64,000 bases of DNA from Pilasporangium apinafurcum (Eukaryota; Oomycota; Peronosporomycetes; Pythiales; Pythiaceae). The DNA lies in the NCBI GenBank assembly GCA_001600495.1, contig BCKE01000021.1, positions 339,779 through 403,778 of the forward strand, in the 5' to 3' direction. The translations under genes were made by a program, and so were the position numbers. Below the pieces are notes generated by a model. That model was not told the DNA's origin. It saw nothing but the letters and a program-made list of their open reading frames with translations, and did no database searches. Every line of letters begins with the position of its first letter. Position 1 is the first letter of the stretch. Shown in pieces: positions 11,327-22,322 of the stretch.

Positions 11327-13600
11327 ATGCCTCGCAAGTCTTCTCGGTCTGGATCTACTAATTCCATAAGTCGTTGCCATACTCGCTCTGTACGACCAGC
11401 CAGTTTCTCACATCACCAACAACATGCGCATCCTCCTTCACCACAAGTACCTCTGCGGGGACCGTCTCATCATAAAGCTTGTGTATCAGGAATTGCTTTC
11501 CTTGGATGCATCTACAACTGGTTCATACTACTGTTCCTCGCGCTGCTGGTGTTTTCACAGCTTTTTGGTATCTTCTGGAACGTCGTCGCTTCCCGTCCCC
11601 ACTTACTCTACGGTCGATCACCCTTGTTGGGAAAGTATTTGATCGATGGCAATAACGACGAGCCGTTCGCTGATCGTTCCTTGGTCTGTATCCGATATGG
11701 GAAAGTGTACCTCCCAGTTCAGCTTACGAACGCACTCGAGTCCAGTAAGAGCGTCGTTATCGATACAACCGGACAATCTGTCCATGGCTATCGCACAATC
11801 ACGAGGTCGAATGGCCTGAAAACCATTGATCCTGCTACACTTAATCATTATGCGGACAACTGTAACCTTATCGCCTCCACCATAGACCCCATACTTCGTA
11901 GCTGTCGAGCGCTGGGGTATAATGTCACCGAAGACAACCTTCGCATCGTTAACGGCCATAAAAGTAATACGGCCATGCTTATCACTGATTCATTGCCTGT
12001 ATTGATCGTTCCGTTCTGGGATAACGCCATCTTCGCACGGTATTATATACCAGGATGGGATGGAAGCACCTGCTTGTTCCGTTTAGCCGGCAAATTCGAA
12101 GACCCCACCCAAGACAAAGCCATCATTGCTGGGGTCGATCGACAGATTCGTGAAGTTCGTACTGCTGAACTGTTGAAAATTTCGGATGGTGCATGGCGAA
12201 ATGGGTGGTACGAAAGCGCTAAGTCCGATGAAAAGAGCGCGACAAAGTGGCACGCGGACGTGATAAGCACCAAATATGACAACGAATTTCAGGCTTTCAA
12301 CCGGCAATTCGACCTGCTTAGTGACAAGGAACTCGATTGTGTAAACACCAAAGATTGTGCGGGTATTCCAGCCACCGAGCATTGGGGGAAGACGTTGGGC
12401 ATCGTCGAGACAGTCGAATGGTTTACGGGCGTCGTTATAACAAATGGCGAGCGCTTCGGATTGTTCACCTACGAGTCCGTTCATTATCGAGTCGTCACAA
12501 GTGCCTACGACCTAGCTGCATTTATCTCTGATGCATCCGTGGAACTGGTACTCTTTCGCTGGCTAGTCGCGCAAGTTGCGATTTTGAAAGGATTTGTGCG
12601 CTTTCGCATGGAGCCGCTGCAATCTTCTGGTATTGGATGTATCTCCGGTGATCGTAATTTCACGCTCCTGACAATATTACTGCTTCCAAGACTCAAGATG
12701 TTGCTGGCCGCGTTTTGGACGATTGGGTGCGAGTTTGAAGGCGAACAAAAGTCACTGGCCGAGGCTTGGTTTATAATATATCCAGCACTCGCAGAATTTA
12801 TGCTATTTCTGTATAGTTGGCTCAATCTCATCGCCAAACTATTAAGAAGACGCGTAAGTGATGCGTTCTTTGGACCAACGTTACTGATATTTTGCTTGAT
12901 GCACCGCCTCCGACATGAACTATCACAATCCGGATTGTTGGGCATCGACGGCCGCACCCAGACACTCGTTCTCTCAGATGAATTTGGAAAAATGAGCGTC
13001 ATTGACTTCTTCTACACTGATACAGCGCTGCGGATGAGTGGGAACGTGACGTCTATCTTTTCGTTTAAACTCGCAGTCGTTGCTGTGAACCTCATTGGTA
13101 CTTTCATGTTTTCGGACACAGCAACATTACCAGCCGGCCAGCTATCTGTCGAGACATTTGCCCCCTCCGTCGTCGAACATGAATTCAACGTGCGTGCTGC
13201 TACTACTGGCGGGCTGGGAAGGGTTCACAACTTCCATCGAAAAAAGAAAATATTTTCTGATTTCAAATCCGGTTGTTCCAGCCCATTATCTCCACGCTTA
13301 TCAGGCTATGAGCTTTGTCGATTGGGCTATTTGGTGTTTGGTAACGATGCATATTTGATCTCATTCCGCGATTGGGTGATGATCCTGTTGTTCTCCCCAT
13401 TTAGATTCACAAGAGGGTTCGTCAATGCGCATGTGCTTGTGTATCCGATTAAGCCTTTCCAAGCACGAATATCAATACGGAAACCGCTGTTTATTTCACT
13501 GGACGATGAGAGGATACGGCGCATCCCAACATGGCAGATTGCAGTCCACCCGTTCGATAAAGATTACCAGTTCGATTCGATTGGGGTGATTTATCAATGA
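11327..13600 (+). CDS. Large orphan transmembrane protein
   Basis: A single 757-aa frame. I chose the ATG at 11327 (MPRKSSRSGSTNS) rather than the upstream in-frame start because the serine-, arginine- and histidine-rich cytosolic tail begins there. Residues 1-55 are basic and low complexity. A strong membrane helix follows (FILLFLALLVFSQLFGIFW). A central domain of about 330 residues, probably extracytoplasmic, includes an NVT sequon and cysteines. Further hydrophobic helices appear near residues 475-530 (YPALAEFMLFLYSWLNLIAKLL) and around 590. I recognise no family with certainty. The layout resembles the large uncharacterised membrane proteins common in oomycetes (inference). There are no introns. 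Confidence 0.72.
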   Translation: MPRKSSRSGSTNSISRCHTRSVRPASFSHHQQHAHPPSPQVPLRGPSHHKACVSGIAFLGCIYNWFILLFLALLVFSQLFGIFWNVVASRPHLLYGRSPLLGKYLIDGNNDEPFADRSLVCIRYGKVYLPVQLTNALESSKSVVIDTTGQSVHGYRTITRSNGLKTIDPATLNHYADNCNLIASTIDPILRSCRALGYNVTEDNLRIVNGHKSNTAMLITDSLPVLIVPFWDNAIFARYYIPGWDGSTCLFRLAGKFEDPTQDKAIIAGVDRQIREVRTAELLKISDGAWRNGWYESAKSDEKSATKWHADVISTKYDNEFQAFNRQFDLLSDKELDCVNTKDCAGIPATEHWGKTLGIVETVEWFTGVVITNGERFGLFTYESVHYRVVTSAYDLAAFISDASVELVLFRWLVAQVAILKGFVRFRMEPLQSSGIGCISGDRNFTLLTILLLPRLKMLLAAFWTIGCEFEGEQKSLAEAWFIIYPALAEFMLFLYSWLNLIAKLLRRRVSDAFFGPTLLIFCLMHRLRHELSQSGLLGIDGRTQTLVLSDEFGKMSVIDFFYTDTALRMSGNVTSIFSFKLAVVAVNLIGTFMFSDTATLPAGQLSVETFAPSVVEHEFNVRAATTGGLGRVHNFHRKKKIFSDFKSGCSSPLSPRLSGYELCRLGYLVFGNDAYLISFRDWVMILLFSPFRFTRGFVNAHVLVYPIKPFQARISIRKPLFISLDDERIRRIPTWQIAVHPFDKDYQFDSIGVIYQ

Positions 13601-14263
13601 AGATTGTAAATACTCCCAGAAAACGACCCAACCCTGGAAATCAATCATGATTTTCATCAGTATACGCGGTCGCCGTGACAAAATGCAGCATAATGGTGAA
13701 AGTATGCATGGTTTAGTGACGACATTAATCTTTTCAGCTGTTGCGCTCTTAGCAGCGTGCTACTGGAAATGAAAATTCTAGATCAATCTAGTCACGTAGT
13801 CGATAGAAGCAACAGATTAATGAAGAAGCTATAGCACCTTGAAGAAAAGGTTTATTGCTGTGAATTCTCGCATAAATTGATGGTATTTTATTGTGTTTGA
13901 ATCCATTGTACAGTTGGAAGAGACTGTGTATTCATAATGCTGCAACTACAAAGCTCCCTATTGCAAGAACACACAAAGGGAGATGAAGGACATGTCCTCC
14001 ACAAGGCGATTATTTATTTCTGTGTCAAGTTGTGTGATCCACGATGTGTTGTAACCTCAAATGACCTGAGTGAAGTTTTGTGAAAGGTTCCACGTGTGAG
14101 AATTCGTGTATATATCCCATAATTTGGATCATATGAGTGATCTTGCGATAAAGTGCTGCAATTGTGGCGGAAAATGACCTCTGCAGAACTGCTATCAAGC
14201 TAGCTCCAATTAAACGAAGGTAGTAAGTGATCATTTCTTGTTTTGCACTCAAGACCAAAGACG
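13601..14263. other. Intergenic, nothing recognised
   Basis: This stretch holds the 3' flank of the membrane-protein gene and the presumed promoter of the next C1q-like copy. No coding or repeat feature was seen. Confidence 0.45.
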
Positions 14264-15255
14264 ATGACAACCATTAACGACTGTGAGTTCGAAGGCGTCA
14301 CGACGTTTCCGTCGTCACCCACAGCCAGCTATCGATTTTTGATCAAGGTCGCAGACAACAAGCTCAGTATATCGCTCGAGAATCGAAAAAACAAAAAGCA
14401 ATGGTACGAACCGAAACTAAATGTGCGGCTATTTGAATACTGGTTGATGTAGTTTGTTCTGCAGGGAATCCGGTAAACTTGCAAAGGAAGAATTCATTCC
14501 AAAAGATGGAGCAATTCCACATGCGTCTCTGCAAGACTATGCCAAGGTATGAGTCATCTTGTTGCTGCTATTGTGCTTATTACGTAGTATGAACTTTTTT
14601 GTGCTTGCTGGTTTAGTGTTTTCAAATGTCTTTGGACAACTATCACAAAAGTGAGGCAACCGATCATCAGCCAGATTTGCGCCGACTGGAGAATGATCAA
14701 TTAAGCTTGGATTTATCCTTGCAGACCAAGGTGTTCCAGTCTGTATGGATTTCCAAGTACTCTTTTGTGATGAAGCCCATTACAATGGAGGCAATTGATA
14801 TCCTCACGTCGAAACTGCGAGACCAAGAAGAAGAATTGGCGGATCTACGCGAAAGATTTGACTCAACAGTAAAAAAACAGCACGCTCCACTAGTCTTCCT
14901 AGAAATCCAAGCGGCCACTGACACTTCGCGAGGTTATGCGATCACGTGGCAAAAATTGGATTCAAAATATTTTCGGGTATCTACTAACGGAGACAAAATT
15001 CACTTCCTTGTCTCTGGCTGGTACATGATTTACGTGGTGCTGGTTAGCAACAATTATAATTCTTCCAATACCTATGACCTACGCAAGGACGGGAAGTGCG
15101 TCAAGAGTTGTAGCAGCGATATTATTGGTAATTACCGAAATTTGCCGTTACTGGCTTGCATTCAGCAGATGGAAGCAAATGAAGTAATTGATGTTTTCAT
15201 GAGTAAAGGTTCGGCGACAATCCAAAGTTATCTCCTTGCAGTCATGCTGAAGTAG
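14264..15255 (+). CDS. Orphan-family protein with C1q/TNF-like C-terminal half, copy 3
   Basis: Exons 14264..14403, 14465..14546 (82 nt) and 14617..15255 give 286 aa. The conserved module reads YRFLIKVADNKLSISLENRK and, across the intron, KQWESGKLAKEEFIPKDG. Then come FQSVWISKYSFVMKPITMEAI, a coiled coil (LTSKLRDQEEELADLRERF) and the C1q/TNF-like half with FLVSGWYMIYVVLVSNNYNS and a final IQSYLLAVMLK. The three intact copies are of similar length (286-346 aa) and conserve intron positions and phases, which supports all the splice calls. No signal peptide is seen. The product may be a cytosolic or unconventionally secreted oligomer built on the coiled coil, which is inference. Confidence 0.74.
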
Positions 15256-15594
15256 TAGCCCGTTGTTTGTAAGAATTCGTTAGGATTCATCTTGTTTATT
15301 TACGTTCGCACTGGAATCATATATACGTCATGTTGTTGTTGCATCACTCGATTATTCCCTTCTGCGTTCTGTCCAAAGTAAGCCTTTTGTTGCGGTTACG
15401 TACTTTGTAAGAGGCTTAGAAATGAGAGACTAGAGGCTGACGATAAGGATGTGGGTTAGTTGGACTTGTTGACTTGAACCAAGTCCTAGATTTCTGTTGG
15501 GAAGCTCGTAGTCAATCACGTGATGACGCGGATCCATAACGTACCGATCTGCAAAATGTGTTATATATTTTTTTCTGTACTTTCGGTTTATATG

Positions 15595-16022
15595 CTATAT
15601 CTTTGTGCGGGGTATATGGGTGAAATTGGCGCTCTTCATCCTCTCCAACATCTTTAAATCCCGTTGCCCCTTGCGCAGCAAATGCTCAATGACGGCAAAG
15701 TTCATTCGTCCCACGGATCGTGCCTACACGCAAAATGTAGAAACCAAAAAACAATGTGAGCACCATGTTTACCTTTTATCTTTGCGGCGAGGACTGCAAC
15801 TGGCAAATCCACCATTGCATCTATCAAGCGATGGATACTAACATCATCACGGAAGCGTTCTCGCACGAACTGATACGTTGGTCCACGTAAACTTTGCGCA
15901 ACACCACTCGATAACGCGCTGTCTTTGCTGATGGCTGTACGCAACGCTTTCTTGTAAAGCGCCAATACTTGCAATTGCAAACCGGAATGCTTCGCTGGCG
16001 TCGACGTCACAGGAATGACCAT
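15595..16022 (-). CDS. SDHAF1: LYR-motif assembly factor, SDHAF1-like
   Basis: Exons 15843..16022 and 15595..15723 give 102 aa. I chose the GTTAGT donor after FRDD because it alone joins in phase to ARSVGRMNFAVIEHLL; the stronger-looking GTAAAC donor 54 nt downstream leads to an early stop. The LYR motif is visible in LQLQVLALYKKALRTA. Next come the conserved phenylalanine in VRERFRDD and the signature IEHLLRKGQRDLKML, which resembles the SDHAF1 stretch after its LYR helix. Family role: in mitochondria, SDHAF1 helps deliver Fe-S clusters to the SDHB subunit of complex II. Another LYR-family identity (for example LYRM2) is possible but fits less well. It is head to head with COX20. Confidence 0.8.
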
Positions 16023-16189
16023 CGCCTCTGTTCCGATGTTGATCAAAGTTTGACAAACTGCAAAATGCCCCAAATAGTCCATATACACCATATTTTAGGC
16101 GATTTAGTATATGTGGTCGACATTATATTGGGCATTTTTTTTCCAGCCCAAGCCATTTTCGCGTCAATATCACACTTGACTGCTCCATC
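16023..16189. promoter_or_regulatory. Compact bidirectional promoter between SDHAF1-like and COX20 genes
   Basis: Only 167 nt separate the two start codons of the divergent genes, so both promoters and both 5' leaders must fit here. Both products are assembly factors for mitochondrial respiratory complexes, so co-regulation is plausible. Confidence 0.6.
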
Positions 16190-16613
16190 ATGGCACCTTC
16201 CAATGCTACCGACGTGCTCTCAAATCCACCATGCTTTCGCACTGGACTGATGTGGGGAATCGCAACAGGTGGATTAATCGGTGTGCATCGATTCCGTAAT
16301 ACGAAGCGCGTACGAGCAGCGTGCGATGCCGCGGTGTTGGCGTTTGGAGTTGTAGCGTCTGGGTCCTGGTAAGGACGATTGATCATGAAAAGAGTTGGCT
16401 TTGAATGAACATCATCGATCCTAATATGATATGCTGGTGTTTGTATTCGATAGGATGGTGTGTCGATCGGCACACTTGACGCGTGTGCGGCATACACGAG
16501 AATTTATGGAAGTAATGAACAATCCTGAACGCAAGGCTGAAGCAGAGCAATTTCTTCGATCACGAGTAGAAACCAAAGGTGAACAACAGGATTCTGATTC
16601 ACCTTCTGCATAG
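16190..16613 (+). CDS. COX20: Cytochrome c oxidase assembly protein COX20
   Basis: Exons 16190..16368 and 16454..16613 give 112 aa. The donor is CTG/GTAAGG and the acceptor CGATAG, and together they rebuild the tryptophan codon of SGSWMVCR. Two short membrane helices are separated by a basic loop: the first around CFRTGLMWGIATGGLIGVH, the second around AACDAAVLAFGVVASGSW. The charged C-terminal tail has RHTREFMEVMN. Length and layout fit the COX20/FAM36A family. Family role: an inner-membrane chaperone for the Cox2 subunit of complex IV. Confidence 0.8.
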
Positions 16614-16740
16614 AATATAGTCCATATGGACAAATGGACAGAATGAAATCGTAATAGAGAAAAGGTTACACGTCGTGATTTGAGATACGTTGGACCCGTA
16701 CAAGTATTTACTCAAGTGATTTCGTCTTGATTTTGCTTGG

Positions 16741-19423
16741 TTAGCCAGCAAAGTCAAACGAATTCTTTCGTTCCCGACTGTAATAATCCTCATACTGATC
16801 CAAAAACTCATCGGTTTGCACCGGCGGGGGCGTTGGTGCCACTGACGACGTAGGTGAGCTAACAGCATCACTTCCGAGGCGCAACCGTTGTTTCTTCTGG
16901 AGCGCGATCGCTTCCTTCGCTTGCTTCTTCTTCGTTTCCTTGTCAACCATCTGAGAAATTACACTAACTATTTCGGTATCTACACACACACACACGCACA
17001 CACACACACACGCACACACACACACACAAAGCTCATATTAACAAATATGTCTAGTTCAACAGAAATGGAGGTTCACGCTTACGTACCTAACGGAGCAGCG
17101 GAGGCTTGTAGCGCGATTTCGATCAAGCCAGGATGATGCTTCTCCTCGTACTTAAACTTACACTTGAGTTCCTTCCGCTTTCGACTTGGAAATAATGTTG
17201 CCATCATAGAAAAGTTGGGGCCGACTTGGCTCAAGCACTAAACGCACATACATCAGCAAGACATGATTATGAAGAACACCTCTGAGAAATAAAGACCCAA
17301 GGCTACGTACATAGTAGAATTGTTTGGTTTCTTCCTTGCTCCATCGTTTGCCTGGACCATTATTGTGACCGTAAAATCGAGAGCCATTGTATCGTTGAAC
17401 GGGTTCATCCCGATCTGTAAAATCGCCAACGTGTTCGCCCAGCTTTACAGTCGATTCCATCACGACCATTTTCCCGTCCACAATCTGCACCTGCGGCGTA
17501 ACAAGTGAACCACCCATAGCAGCAGATTCCGACGAGACGGACAGTGAACGCACACGATTGAGAGCATGGGTGTTAATGAGATGCGATCCACTTCCATTCA
17601 TGTTGGCAGGGTGGTCCGCAGCTGACGCAGCCACTTCCTGCTCATGACGATTGTGCCGCCGTCCTTTCGGAACAGTGAGCGCTAATTCGCCCATAGTCAT
17701 CTGGGATGGCTCTTTCTTTAGCAGTTCATCCAGCTTACTGTTTCGCACAGTGTTCTTTCGCACCACCGACGAAAGCGAAGTAGACGAATTGCTACGCTTC
17801 CGCCTTGTTGGATTCTCCTTGCGTACAACCAACGCGGTTTCAGCAGCCTCGTCTTCTTCATGCTGACGCAACACTGACTTGGCCCAAAGTGTAGCTCGTT
17901 CTCGAGCTGGAACGAAAATCTGTATTGTTTGTCATGAAGAGTAACAGTGCTTGAGTTTCGACAATCAGATAGCGAGGTATTAGAATTACATAGACCCACC
18001 GCAAGGTTTTCTTCAGGCAAGTCCAGCTCGTTGGGATCAACATCTTCGTCCTGGTCATCATCTGGTTCTTCCTGCGAATCGCTCACATCGCGATATGATT
18101 GATCGCGCTTGACCTTACGTCGCAACTACATGATAACCAAGCATTGTAAAATATGTTTAACTAATTGCTTCGCGAGCTATGCTGGACAACACATCGATTA
18201 AAAAAACTATAATCCTTACCGAACGCCTTCGTGATGATGGAGATGCCTCTTCGGGCACTGCATCAGGAGTGCGTTTCTTGGTAGTTTTGATAGCCACGCG
18301 CTCTTTCACGACCCGTTGCGGTTGAAGAACCGCGTGTTCTTCCAGCTCTTTTTCAAGCTCTGGCACAATTGCTGCCAACAACAATGGTGATGTCGTCATA
18401 GGTCCATTATGAGAATGATGATTGGTATGAGCTGCAGCTCGACGAGGTGATTGGTGCGGTTTGATATCCAGCTTCCGCATCATTCTCTGTTTCAACAGCG
18501 TAAATTCACTTTCATAAATTCTCATATCATAATATAGAAAATATCAGCTATTGGCGCATACCTTCACAACTGGATTCCCGTTCTGACTAGGTTGCACTGT
18601 AGTCGCTGATGGTGGCATCACAACAGCAGCACGAGGTGCGAGGCGCGGACTAACGACATTTGGTGAGCGGTACACTGGTCCAGCAGACGTGATCTTCGCC
18701 AATCGCTCCACACGTGGATGTGATTGATCCTATGCATTTGTTCACATAAGATATCACATGTAGTTGAATGCAAAAGCTGATAAAACAATCGATCAAATTG
18801 AATACAATTCCATTACCATATGCCTTTGCACTGGCAGAATGGGAGACGATCGCACAGTCCCGTTAGAACCCAAACTTGAAGGAGCAGAGGATGCACGAGC
18901 AGCTGTCAACGATCCTCCGATAGCGATAGGTCCGCCGGAAGAACGCGGTTTGGATTGTGCAACGGTCGATGTAGGAGTAACAGGAGGAGGAGGAGGAGCC
19001 ACTGTGATTGGTATGGCGGGTGGTGCCACTGGTGCAGTCGTTGAGGAATTTGATTCCTTCTGCACATCTATATTTGCTGCTTGATCTTGTGACGGAGTCT
19101 AACAAGAGCAAGGTAAGATGCCATAAGATATCAAAAATTTTGGGTTGCATTAGTTCAACGCTAACGCAAATAGACCTTCGCGTTCTTCATTGTCAGTTCG
19201 TCATCACCGTCATTTCCAGTTGACAATCGTTTCGTGCGATCCACTATAATTCCGTACACAGAATATCCGCAATATTAGAGCCAATAGCACACCATCGTAG
19301 ACGAGCTTCTGATATTAACACGGTTGTACCATTGGTGGGCTTGGCTTTGGGTGCAATCGGCAACCTCGTGGGTTTGCGAGCTTTGTTCTTCAACAACAGC
19401 GGGACACGCGAGGTCGACGACAT
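16741..19423 (-). CDS. BDP1: Transcription factor TFIIIB subunit B'' (BDP1)
   Basis: A multi-exon gene starting at 19423 (MSSTSRVPLLLKNKARKP) and stopping at 16741. Exons I could place include 19330..19423, one ending in MKNAK near 19173, a proline/threonine-rich exon at about 18815-19100, the exon ending at 17311, 17087..17237 and 16741..16950. The diagnostic part is the SANT/Myb domain split by an intron: RWSKEETKQFYY, then CLSQVGPNFSMMATLFPSRK, then KCKFKYEEKHHPGLIEIAL. The N-terminal two thirds are low complexity, the tail is short and charged. Family role: with TBP and BRF1, BDP1 forms TFIIIB, which recruits RNA polymerase III to tRNA and 5S genes. Several middle exon borders are not resolved. 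It is divergent from the KH gene. Confidence 0.82.
16981..17028. repeat. (CA)n microsatellite in a BDP1 intron
   Basis: A nearly pure CA run with two CG interruptions. It lies inside the last BDP1 intron (16951..17086), and such runs are often variable in length between strains. Confidence 0.95.
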
Positions 19424-19597
19424 GATTTACTAGCTGCTGCGTTCCAGTTTATCGTATAGAAGCACCACCAGCGACACTAAACTCCAAGATTCGTCTGTAG
19501 CTTTTCGCGCGGGACAAATCGCTCGTTTGCTTGATTTCTTCGATTTCCTCAAGTCCAATTGGCACGGAAGTCAAGGACGCAGTGATTGCTTCATTTT

Positions 19598-19634
19598 AAT
19601 TGGATAAAAACATTTTTAACTATCCAATAAAAAT
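19598..19634. promoter_or_regulatory. ATTGG/CCAAT boxes in the BDP1-KH divergent promoter
   Basis: AATTGGATAAAAA at 19598 and, on the other strand, CCAATAAAAAT at 19624 form an inverted pair in the 646-nt region between the BDP1 start and the KH gene start. A CCAAT also occurs near 19652. They match the boxes seen at 1177, 24551 and 52811. Confidence 0.45.
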
Positions 19635-20069
19635 CATTATTAGTATTTTCCGCCAATCATACGTTCTTTTTATTTTCCACCAGTTATCTTGCTGTTGATA
19701 TCGCGATTCGATGCTTTTTCGCGTGGTGAAGATGATCGCCATGGGAGACAAAAATGAACCCCATGCGATCATGAAGTTACCCATGTAAATGACCTTCTAT
19801 GGGACCCAAATAATGAAGCGATGCCATAATTAGCAATTTCAAATCACATGCACTGAAGAGAATAGTAGCAATAACATTCAGATCAGGGGTGATTTTCTAC
19901 CTATCCTGTTTCAAAACGACACATCATTGGTTTAAAATAAATTTATGACAAGTGGATTGGACAAAAATGGTTTGGCGGGAGGCATTTTACACTTCGACAG
20001 GAAACAACGCAAGAGCAGTGAAGTGCACGTGAAAAAGAAACCCTCATTGGTTGTCGTTGGAGAAAACAA

Positions 20070-22322
20070 ATGGCGGATATGGACCCCGTTGCGCGCGCGC
20101 GCGCGATCGCTGCACGTTTAGCAGCCACTGCCATCCCGGCTGACAGTCTCGGCAAGCGAAAGAGCCGCTGGGAGGTGTGTTTTTTTGTTTTCTTTTTCAC
20201 CGCATTTTGTGGTACTTGCAAGAGTGGATGGAAAATGTGTGTGATTGCTTACATGGGGTAACTAATTACACTTTTTGTTTGCTTTCTGTAGGACGATGGT
20301 AATATACCTATCTTACACGTTGTATTTCTTCTGTGACCAATTGCATGGGGGATTTGACATCATAATCCATTTTGACAAGATGGAGATCTGATACCCAGAT
20401 CTTCACAGCAGTAAGTGAACGCTTGTGGCACGAGATATAATTAACGTTGCTCTGTGGGCATATCTCTTGTAGCGGATGGTGGCGTTCGCCCGGCACCGAG
20501 TGCATTTGCTGAGAAAAAACGCAAGAAAGTGTACATTCCGGTGGACAAATACCCCGATATCAACTTTATGGGTATGACACGGCTAAATGTATACTCCTTG
20601 GTCTGAATTGATAAGATATTGACGTCATTTCTTTTTGCTGTATCGATTCAGGACTGCTCATTGGGCCACGTGGATCAAACCAAAAACGCATGGAAGATGA
20701 ATCGGGAGCGAAAATTTTAATCCGCGGGAAGGGGTCATCGAAGGACCCAACCGGCGACCCCGATGAGGAAGAAGAGCTTCATGTGCTGATCACTGCAGAC
20801 ACGGACGAAGCGATTGCCAAGGCGCAAAGTGCTGTGGAGGATATTCTCTTTAACCCACAGCAGGCCATGAAGCTCAAGCAAGAGCAACTGCGCAAGTAAG
20901 TTCGCGGGAGTTCAATGACGTTGATGGCATTCTGGCGGTGTATGCTCATATAATTTCTATTGCAGGGTGGCTGAGCTGAACGGAACTCTGAATGAAAATT
21001 ATAGTGGTGGTGGTGCTGCTGCTAGTAGTAGTGGACCCACTGGACATTATGGACCAGGCGAGAAAGAAACCAGCTGCGAAATGCGCGTACCTCGAGAATT
21101 GGTTGGTTATATTATTGGTCGTGGTGGCGAAACGATTCGCGATTTGCAGATGAAGAGTGGCGCGCATATTCAGATTGTGCGCGAAGAAGAAGGAGCCCCG
21201 ATGACGTCGGATCGCTTTGTGAGTATTTCTGGATCAGAAGAAGCATTGGAGACCGCTCAGAAATTAATTCAAAACTTGATCGATGAACGTACCAATGGTG
21301 GCTTTCGCGAGCGTGATGATCGGGATCGAATGGCTCGGTATGGTGGTACCAACCCTGATGGTTCTGAATCAATGGAATTGCTGGTCCCAAATGACCGAGT
21401 AGGGTTGATCATTGGACGTGGAGGATCAACGATCAAAGCAATTCAGGCACGCACCAGCTCGAGTGTGACCATCCCCCAAACACCCGATCCAAACAATCCA
21501 ACCATGCGCTTGATTACAATTCGTGGGACGGTAGAAGCAAAAGAGGGTGCGAAGCAAGAGATCATGGCGATTCTCAACGAAGAACCAGGTGGTCGTGGTA
21601 GTTACGGAGGTGGTGCTGGCAGCGCCATCTATATGCAGGTTCCCAACGATCGTGTTGGCGTTGTGATCGGTAAGAGAGGTGAAACGATCCGTGGTATTCA
21701 GGATCGTCATGGAGTGCGTATCCAAATCCCACAAGTTCCCGATCCAGGTTCGAATCCTCCAGTGCGCACGATTTCCATCCAGGGACCTCCTGAGGCATTG
21801 CAGCGTGCGAAAGAGGAAGTTGATATGGTTATTATACAAGGAGCTGGTTCGCAGGGTGCTGGTGGATACGGTGGCCAATACGGAGGCAGTCAGTACGGTA
21901 GTAGCAGCACGTATGGTGGATATGATCAGCAACAGTATGGTTACGGTGCTCAGGGCCAAGGACAGTATGATTCTTACTACCAGCAATACTATCAACAAGA
22001 TACGACAGGAGCTTCTGCAGCTACAGCCGCGACCACAGATGCTACTGCGGCAACTGGAGCAGATGGTACTAGTGCAGCCGCTGGGGCCACAGCCGCAGCT
22101 ACTGCGGATCCGAATGATCCCAACGCATATTGGAACGGATATTATGAATATGCAGCGTACTATGGTGTGGATGCAGCTAATGCTGCGTGGGGAGTTACTG
22201 GTGAAGCGGCTCAAGCGAGTGCAGAAGCGTATCAACAATACCAGCAACAAGCTGCAGCAGCAGCTGCTACTGGAGCAACGGGAGAAGCAGCAACGACGGA
22301 TCCCGCTTCACAGGTTTGTTGA
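20070..22322 (+). CDS. Four-KH-domain RNA-binding protein (SF1/BBP-like KH plus FUBP-like KHs)
   Basis: Exons 20070..20174, 20292..20298, 20473..20571, 20652..20895 and 20966..22322 give 603 aa. The 7-nt second exon (GACGATG) is needed to keep frame. KH1 is of the splicing factor 1/branch-point-binding type: [31 protein letters not shown], and a QUA2-like helix [13 protein letters not shown]. Three ordinary KH domains follow with GXXG loops at about residues 200 (GRGG), 300 (GRGG) and 382 (GKRG). The tail is rich in Gly, Tyr, Gln and Ala, and contains [17 protein letters not shown]. Family roles: SF1 KH-QUA2 binds the intron branch point, and FUBP/KHSRP proteins act in splicing and mRNA control. 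Another exon after CAG/GTTTGT near 22315 cannot be excluded. The upstream region may also drive BDP1. Confidence 0.85.

Noticed and set aside
16981-17028. Possible CRISPR or structured repeat
   Set aside because: It is a plain CA microsatellite inside an intron. No CRISPR-like array was seen anywhere in the window.
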